This document shows positions 57,226-64,000 of a stretch of 64,000 nucleotides of DNA, one piece after another (position 1 is the stretch's first letter; each line of letters opens with the position of its first letter). The translations under genes and the position numbers were made by a program. The DNA lies in assembly GCF_036711975.1 (NCBI RefSeq), contig NC_091966.1:31379501-31443500 (forward strand), in the 5' to 3' direction. The notes under the pieces are model-generated. The model was not told the origin of the DNA, did no database searches, and saw nothing but the letters and a program-made list of their open reading frames with translations. The stretch is from Onthophagus taurus (lineage: Eukaryota; Arthropoda; Insecta; Coleoptera; Scarabaeidae).

Positions 57226-59118
57226 TTTGTGAAACTATCGGATTTAGAACGTCAAAGTCCAATAGTCGACTTAACAGTTCTTCCGAGGATGACGCGTTCA
57301 ATTCCGGAAAGTTCTTGGGTAGAAGAACCACTTCTAATGTCAAGATCAATGGGATATAGAAGTGCTCCGAGACCATTACCACCGGAACCCTCAGAAATGT
57401 CGGATAGTTCCGGTAGCGATACCGGACAATGTCAAAAACGGTTAGGTACCGATCTTCTTAAAATGTTTTTAGAAGAAATCGGACCGGATGTACACGTTAA
57501 AGTCGCCGGAAGAATAATAAAAGCTCACCGCTGCATTTTAGTTTCTCGTTGCCAATATTTCGCAGGTTCTTTAAGCGGTCATCACGAAGATGTTATTAAT
57601 TTAAGAGGTTTTACGTACGAAGTGGTACATTTCGCGATGTGTCACATTTATAGCGGAGCTTCGCACGTTCCCGATTCGATTTCTTTGGAGGAATTAGCCG
57701 CGTTAGCTGATTTATTGGGATTGGAAGGTTTAAAAGAGGTCGTTGCGCATGCTTTGAAAAGTAGACATTGCCATAATTTTCATAAACCGTGTCCGGGATG
57801 TTTAACAGGAATACCGGAAGTTTTACCTTTAGCGGCCGCACACGGTTTAGATGAATTATATCAACGTTGTTTACAATGGTTAACTTTGTATTATGAGAGA
57901 ACTTGGCCTACCCGAGCTTTTGTTTCGATGCCTAAGGAATTACGCGAAAAATGTTTACAACAACATTTAGTTCATATGACGAATGAAAATGTTTTGTCGA
58001 CGATTTTATCTTGCGATAAATTGTTGGGGAATCTTCCGCAATTATCTTGGTGCGATCCGGTCATACAATTAGGGCTCCAATTAGCTGATGCGTCCCAATT
58101 ATTCTTGAGGCAACATTTATCAACTGTTCTATCATCTAATTCTTTTACATCTTTAGACAGTGAAATGTTACAAAGATTAGAGGAACAATTTTTAAATGCA
58201 GCTGAAGCTATCGGGCCAGAACAAGCGTGTAAAAGTTACGGAAAATGTCACAAAATGCTTGATCAAATTTACAGTAAAGATCATATTGAATTATTACGTA
58301 AATTAGATAAGCAATTAGAACAATCGTTAGCTGCGCGAGCTGATAAAGCAACGCGATGCCCCGCTTGGCAACGTTTAGAACCGGCTTTAAGAGCAAGAGT
58401 GCGCGAAGCCGCTCGTCCTAGTCGATTACCAAGAGCTTCATCGTCGGACTCCTCGAGAACATCAAGCCCCGCCACAAGTAGAGCTCCAGCGGGAAGCCCT
58501 TCTTTAAGAAGAAGCCTTTTATTAGCAGCTAGAGCACCTCAAATCCCTCCAAGTCCATCAACAACGCGAAGAAATAATTCATCATTAACCAGACCCACTC
58601 AAAGTAGCGCCGCCAAAAGCGCACCATCAAAAAATATTAAACAAAGTATTGTTAAATCACCCACAACCAAACAACAATCGTTTCAAAAAAATTCAATCAA
58701 AATAGAATCAAACAAAGCTAAAGAATTAAATAAAAAAGAATTACAAACCGTTAAAAGAGAACCATTTAAACGAGAACCCGTCAAAGCTAAACCAATCCAA
58801 ACAAGAACGCCCACAGTAACCAGAAGAGTTTTAAAGGATGAAAATAAAGAAATTAAATCACCGAATAGATCGCCGTTAAATATTTCAAAATCGCCCTCAA
58901 AAACAAACGTTTTAAAATCAACAAAAATTAATAATAATGTAAGATCGCCGTCGAAAACGACGTGCAGATCACCGATTAAAACAAGTAAACCTTCATCAAA
59001 AGTTGCTTCGCCATCTAAACCGATATCAAAATCTCCAAGTAAGCCCGTTCAAAGCGGTATGACTAGATCGGGAACGTTTTTAATGGACGAACCAACCGTT
59101 TTGGGACGTCAACACTAG
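57226..59118 (+). CDS. BTB/POZ domain protein, terminal exon (BTBD8-like)
   Basis: The acceptor is TTTGTTTCAG|TTTGTG, so the exon begins at 57226 (phase 0), and it encodes 630 residues. A linker (about 1-75) precedes a BTB/POZ domain at about 75-185, with PDVHVKVAGRIIKAHRCILV, SRCQYFAGSLSG and FAMCHIYSGASHVPDSISLE. A helical BACK-like region follows to about 390. The last ~240 residues are basic, serine/proline/lysine-rich and disordered, with many SPSK/SPxK repeats that suggest phosphorylation and perhaps cytoskeletal binding. BTB domains usually dimerise or recruit cullin-3. The resemblance to BTBD8 is from memory and unproved. Codon choice is GC-richer than in the flanks, supporting a real exon. 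With exon 1 the protein would be about 876 residues. Confidence 0.85.
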   Translation, partial: FVKLSDLERQSPIVDLTVLPRMTRSIPESSWVEEPLLMSRSMGYRSAPRPLPPEPSEMSDSSGSDTGQCQKRLGTDLLKMFLEEIGPDVHVKVAGRIIKAHRCILVSRCQYFAGSLSGHHEDVINLRGFTYEVVHFAMCHIYSGASHVPDSISLEELAALADLLGLEGLKEVVAHALKSRHCHNFHKPCPGCLTGIPEVLPLAAAHGLDELYQRCLQWLTLYYERTWPTRAFVSMPKELREKCLQQHLVHMTNENVLSTILSCDKLLGNLPQLSWCDPVIQLGLQLADASQLFLRQHLSTVLSSNSFTSLDSEMLQRLEEQFLNAAEAIGPEQACKSYGKCHKMLDQIYSKDHIELLRKLDKQLEQSLAARADKATRCPAWQRLEPALRARVREAARPSRLPRASSSDSSRTSSPATSRAPAGSPSLRRSLLLAARAPQIPPSPSTTRRNNSSLTRPTQSSAAKSAPSKNIKQSIVKSPTTKQQSFQKNSIKIESNKAKELNKKELQTVKREPFKREPVKAKPIQTRTPTVTRRVLKDENKEIKSPNRSPLNISKSPSKTNVLKSTKINNNVRSPSKTTCRSPIKTSKPSSKVASPSKPISKSPSKPVQSGMTRSGTFLMDEPTVLGRQH

Positions 59119-59757
59119 TCCTTTTTGTGTCCCCCTTTTTTTATTTAATTAAGTTTTAAAATGTTTCCTAGTCAAGAAAAAAAAATTAATAAAAGAAAAA
59201 TGGGAATTATACTCCCGGTTTTACCCAATATTTGGGAAGGTTTTTGTGATATGTTATTTAGAGATTATGTAAAATGAAGTTTAATTATTTAAATAATAAT
59301 AATAATAACAAAATAATGATATTTGAGATTGTCATTTGAAAATAAAAAGAAATATATATATATGAAATTGAAAGAAATAAATTAAATTATAAATAGAAAT
59401 GAATTTGGTTTTAATTTTTTTTTAATATAGTAAAAAGTAATGATGGAACGACGGGTGTACGGCCATTTTTTTAAATCCGACCGGATAATTGCCAAATATT
59501 CGACTTTGGCTAAATGTTAAAAATCTATTACTTAGTACTCCACCATTCACAGGGATTAGTATCTCTTTTAGGTGTTGGACACTGCAGATAATAATCAAGT
59601 TCAACCCCAATAGGACTTTTTTCATTAAATACAACTTTATTTATATCAGGTTTGTCTTTAGCAACCTCTTGTTGCAGTTTCGTCTAGTTTCCTTCTCTTC
59701 GCTTGTAATTCATCATCACACTCATTACTAACAGAACTGCCGCTGTTATCACTTTCG
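59119..59757. other. 3' UTR of the BTB gene and unassigned flank
   Basis: AATAAA motifs at 59341 and near 59375 are candidate polyadenylation signals for the BTB gene. The rest, up to the inverted array, includes a short minus-strand open stretch (59634-59422) that I do not recognise. Confidence 0.5.
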
Positions 59758-61054
59758 ATTATTAATTAAAGTATCCTCTTCTTAATGTAAAAAGCCGTTT
59801 TGAAAAATCACTTTCAGTTCTTAGAAATAAATTTTTGAAATAATCGATCAAATTTTGCAATTTTCGCCGTTTAAGTTTTAAAAATTCGTTTAAAATCCAT
59901 TTCTTGGAATATGAGTATGAAAATTACCCAAAGTGTTAATAAAAGTGTCCTCTCTCCAATGAATCAACCCGTTTTGAAAAATAACTTTTAGTTTTTGAGA
60001 AAACAATATTTGAAGTTTTGATAAAATTTTCGATTTTACAATTTTCATCGATAACTTACAAAATTCGCTATAAAATTAATTTCTTGAAGGATCCTTATGG
60101 AAATACCAAAAATTATTAATTAAAATATTCTCTTTTTAATGCAAAAAGCCATTTTGAAAAATCACTTTTAGTTCTTGAGAAATAAATTTTTAAAATAATC
60201 GACATTTTTTTTGAATTTTGCAATTTTCGCCGGTTAAGTTTTAAAAATTCGTATAAAATCCAATTCTTGGAATATGAGTATGAATATTTTCCAACATGTT
60301 AATAAAAGTGTCCTCTTTCCAATGAACCAAGCCGTTTTGAAAAATAACTTTTAGTTTTTAAGAAAACAATATTTGAAGTTTTGATAAAATTTTCGATGTT
60401 GCAATTTTCATCGATAATTTTCAAAATTCGCTATAAAATTAATTTCTTGAAGGATCCTTGTGGAAATATCACCAATTATTAATTAAAGTGTCCCCTTTTT
60501 AATGCAAAAAGCCGTTTTGAAAAATCACTTTTAGTTCTTGAGAAATAAATTTTTGAAATAATCGATCAAATTTTGCAATTTTTGCCGATTAAGTTTTAAA
60601 AATTCGTAAAAAATCCAGTTTTTGGAATATGAGTATGAATATTTTCCAAAGTGTTAATAAAAGTGTCCTCTTTCCAATGAACCAACCCGTTTTGAAAAAT
60701 AACTTTTAGTTTTTGTAAAAGCTATATTTAAAGTTTTGATAAAATTTTCGATGTTGCAATTTTCATCGATAACTTTCAAAATTCGCTATAAAATTCTTTT
60801 CTTGAAGGATCCTTGTGGAAATATCGCCAATTATCAATTAAAGTATCCTCTTTTTAGAGTTGCTTCGTTAGTTAAATCAACATCAAAAAAGTTCATTTTG
60901 TATCTTGGATTGTTATTCAAATATCGCAATAATGTGGCACTTCAGAAATGTTCCAGAAATTATAACCATAATGGTGGGATAGATATGCCGGATAACCGGA
61001 TATCCGGCCGAAGGGGATGCCGAATATCCGGTATCTGGCTTTTCGCAAAATCAC

Positions 61055-62332
61055 TATCACTAATTGCAACCTTTTTAAACAATACATAACCACTCTTGTT
61101 ATGTAGGCATTACATGCTTTACAGCAGATAAATATCTTTACACACGCCCCTGTTTACAATATCAATTGATATCGTGCGATTTGTGAATATTGCTCAATTT
61201 TCTATACTCTTGAAATAAACTTGATAGATAAAAAATATTTTTTTAAACGGATACCTTTACCGAAAAATGTAACATAAAAATGCTATAATTAAGGTTATTT
61301 TGGAATTATAAAATGTTAAATAAATTTATCAACAAGAAAGTAGGTTCCAATAAATTCTGAAAAACACTTATACTTGAACCATATTGACATTTTAAAATAA
61401 AATAATAGAACCGATTAATTAACAATTTATTGAAATCAAAGTATTTGTTTTCAAAGCGTGCGAGTTTATCGCGTACTTTAAAAAATACGGTTCTTGTTAT
61501 TTCCGTCGCAAACGACTCGTATAAATTCTTAAAGTTTTTTTTTATTAACGACAAGTCGTAAAGATTAAACGTACCTTTTGAATTGTTCAAATAAGGAATA
61601 AAGTAAATTAGAAAACTTCCTTCGCCGATAAGAAAAAGCAAAACACGTAGAAAAATATCGTTAGATTAAAAAAAAAGAGATTTTCTTCTCGTTCATCTTG
61701 TTCGAGATGAAAAGAAAGAAGACTTTCACGCGGTTTCTTTTTTTAAATCGACTCGTGTTTTAATTGTAACAACGCCCGAAGACATAAAAGAAAGTCACTT
61801 CTTCTTTCTTGTTTAAGAAACGATCTAAATCCGATCTTTTATTATCATCATACATTATTTATCTTGAGTGTTAAAAAAAGAATTAACATTTCCTTTTTAA
61901 GACGAACTCGATGAGGATGTTGTACGTGACCTCTTCAATACGTACCATAAATATTTCATTACTTCTTTGTGTCAACAACGTTGTTTTAGTACTTGTTAAA
62001 TATTACGAATAATTAATTTATAGGTTGCGTTTAAATGTTACTTAATTTTTCTTTGTTGTATTTAATACATCAGTATATTTAAATATACATAAATGTTATC
62101 GCTTATAAATAGAATCCAACTCGAGTTATTCCCCAAGTTGCACTATTCTTGTTCTAGTTTTAATTGTTGTATATTTTTATTGAACTAAAAGTAGAACTAA
62201 CACTAGACCTACAACTAGAAACATTCGGGCGTCTCTTAAGACGGCTAAACCCGAATGATTCTAGTTCTAGTGTTAGCCCTTTCTTCCCTGTTTTAATCCA
62301 TGATATCGAGGTTTTTACTAGTTATGGAACGG
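61055..62332. other. Spacer of the large inverted repeat
   Basis: This looks like ordinary AT-rich sequence. A minus-strand open frame (61641-61306, 111 residues) has no recognisable motif. A copy of the CTAG hairpin module lies at 62195-62275. No gene is supported. Confidence 0.4.
62195..62275. repeat. Copy of the CTAG-rich hairpin module
   Basis: AACTAACACTAGACCTACAA and CTAGAAACATTCGG face GCTAAACCCGAATGATTCTAG and TTCTAGTGTTAG around a short loop. This is the same module as at 16795-16870 and 17800-17970, 45 kb away. Confidence 0.8.
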
Positions 62333-63700
62333 ATAGTGATTTTGCGAAAAGCCGGATACCGGATATTCGATATCGGATATTTTAATAAGAAAGCGGATAA
62401 GATATGTCAACTTATTTGGATCCAAGATACAAAATGAACTTTTTTGATGTTGATTTAACTAACAAAGCAACTCTAAAAAGAGGATACTTTAATTAATAAA
62501 TGGCGATATTTCCACAAGAACTCTTCAAGAAATGAATTTTATAGCGAATTTTGAAAGTTATCGATGAAAATTTCAACATCGAAAATTTTATCAAAACTTC
62601 AAATATTATTTTCTCAAAAACTAAAAGTTACTTTTCAAAACGGGTTGGTTCATTGGAAAGAGAACACTTTTATTAACACTTTGAGAAATTTTCATACTCA
62701 TATTCCAAGAAGTGGATTTTATACGAATTTTTAAAACTTAATCGGCGAAAATTGCAAATTTGAAAAAATTGTCGATTATTTCAAAAATATATTTCTCAAG
62801 AACTAAAAGTGATTTTTTAAAACGGCTTTTTGCATTAAAACGGGACACTTTAATTAATAATTGGTGATATTTCCACAAGGATCCTTCAAGAAATTAATTT
62901 TATAGCGAATTTTGAAAGTTATCGATGAAACTTGCAACATCGAAAATTTTATCAAAATTCAAATATTGTTTTCTCAAAAACTAAAAGTTATTTTTCAAAA
63001 CGGGTTGGTTCATTGGAAAGAGGACACTTTTATTAACACTTTGGAAAATTTTCATCCTCATATTCCAAGAAATGGATTTTATGCGAATTTCTTAAACTTA
63101 ATCGGCGAAAATTGCAAATTCGAAAAAATTGTCGATCATATCATAAATTTATTTCTCAAGAACTGAAAGTGATTTTTCAAAACGGATTTTTGCATTAAAA
63201 AGAGGATACTTTAATTAATAATTGGTGATATTTCCACTAGGATCCTTCAAGAAATTAATTTTATAGCGAATTTTGAAAGTTATCGATGAAAATTGCTACA
63301 TCGAAAATTTTATCAAAACTTCAAATATTTTTTTCTCAAAAACTAAAAGTTATTTTTCAAAACGGGTTGGTTCATTGGAAAGAGGACACTTTTATTAACA
63401 CTTTGAGAAATTTTCATACTCATATTCCAAGAAGTGGATTTTATACGAATTTTTAAAACTTAATCGGCGAAAATTGCAAAATTCGAAAAAATTATCGATT
63501 ATTTCTAAAATTTATTTCTCAGAAACTGAAAGCGATTTTTCAAAACGGCTTTTTGCATTAAAAAGAGGATACTTTAATTAATAATTAATGATATTTCCAC
63601 AAGGATCCTTCAAGAAATTAATTTTGTAGCAATTTTTGAAAATTATCGATGAAAATTGCAACATCGATAATTTTATCAAAACTTCAAATATTATTTTCTC

Positions 63701-64000
63701 TTCTTTGGTTACAAACATTGGTAATAAAAGTATTTTCAATGTGGATGAATATTTCAGATAAAAGTCCTGGGAGGGCCTTCAGTAATCTTATAGTAGTTGT
63801 GATCAAAAGAGCAGTAGTTCTGTGTAACAACATGTTTCAAAATTGTATTCAAATGCATCACCATAGTATTGTTGTTAAAAATTTTTCAAAAATATGTGAT
63901 GTTAAGTGAAGCGTATATTCTATAGGAATATTCAAAGGAAATAAGGACTTTATTGTTAAGTTCACAATTCCTGGTAGGTATTTTGAATGAATTGTAGTGA
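63701..64000. other. End of window, unassigned
   Basis: Sequence beyond the inverted array. An open stretch at 63649-63909 overlaps the repeat edge and has no recognisable motif. Confidence 0.4.

Larger units (their letters stand above)
59758..63700. repeat. Large inverted repeat with arms of dimeric ~360-bp tandem repeats
   Basis: The left arm (59758-61054) holds three AB dimers, each about 360 bp. A (AAAGCCGTTTTGAAAAATCAC) starts near 59790, 60147 and 60508. B (ACCCGTTTTGAAAAATAAC) appears near 59969, 60331 and 60687. The right arm (62333-63700) holds the same dimers inverted, about three and a half copies. The inner edges of both arms also match: GTTGATTTAACTAACAAAGC near 62450 with its complement near 60867, and GATAGTGATTTTGCGAAAAG near 62333 with its complement at 61054. 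No transposase is visible. The spacer of 1.28 kb appears non-repetitive. Confidence 0.88.

Noticed and set aside
61306..61641. 111-residue minus-strand frame in the spacer of the large inverted repeat
   Set aside because: No motif, low-complexity FNLYK-rich composition and no supporting signals.

Overview
This is a window of AT-rich animal nuclear DNA. The genes are eukaryotic, with GT-AG introns. They include two Mediator subunits, GLE1, TSR3 and ribosomal protein eL28, and the mobile DNA is dominated by Tc1/mariner elements with DUF4817-like domains, piggyBac elements and non-LTR retrotransposons. Together this points to an insect. A beetle is my best guess, but that is inference, not proof.

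Layout. (1) 158-8452 (+): MED24 in two exons, split by a 5.6 kb intron that is a nest of DNA transposons. (2) 8542-12677: a 4.1 kb element with long inverted arms, a MITE and two broken piggyBac transposase fragments. (3) 12843-16223: TSR3 (-) and GLE1 (+) lie head to head. Their shared promoter and the start of TSR3 have been duplicated in tandem, leaving a dead TSR3 fragment between them. (4) 16.8-20.4 kb: inverted and tandem repeats, including a clean non-autonomous piggyBac element with TTAA target duplication and an internal 188-bp tandem array. (5) 20854-21717 (+): RpL28 in four exons, with a C/D-box snoRNA in intron 1 and another in intron 3 that share an anti-28S guide. (6) 21.9-24.4 kb: a MITE, then an unidentified unit with a TATA/Inr core promoter, receptor-like half-sites and an open frame with a triplicated motif. 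(7) 25156-29130 (-): MED23 in one exon. (8) 30818-59118 (+): a BTB/POZ protein gene with a 25.7 kb phase-0 intron full of decayed transposons. (9) 59.8-63.7 kb: inverted arms built of a dimeric ~360-bp repeat.

The most unusual structures are two inverted-repeat elements whose arms are themselves tandem satellites. The first (about 41.03-45.64 kb) has 174-bp units, nine on the left and seven inverted on the right, flanking a DUF4817-type transposase remnant and a retrotransposon fragment. The second (59.76-63.7 kb) has ~360-bp AB dimers.

Functional links: MED23 and MED24 belong to the same MED16-MED23-MED24 part of the Mediator tail, and here they lie 17 kb apart on opposite strands. TSR3, RpL28 and both snoRNAs serve ribosome production. 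A TTGAGGTTA-like motif recurs just upstream of every housekeeping gene in the window and may be a lineage-specific promoter element. All assignments come from reading the sequence and from remembered family features; no database search was run.
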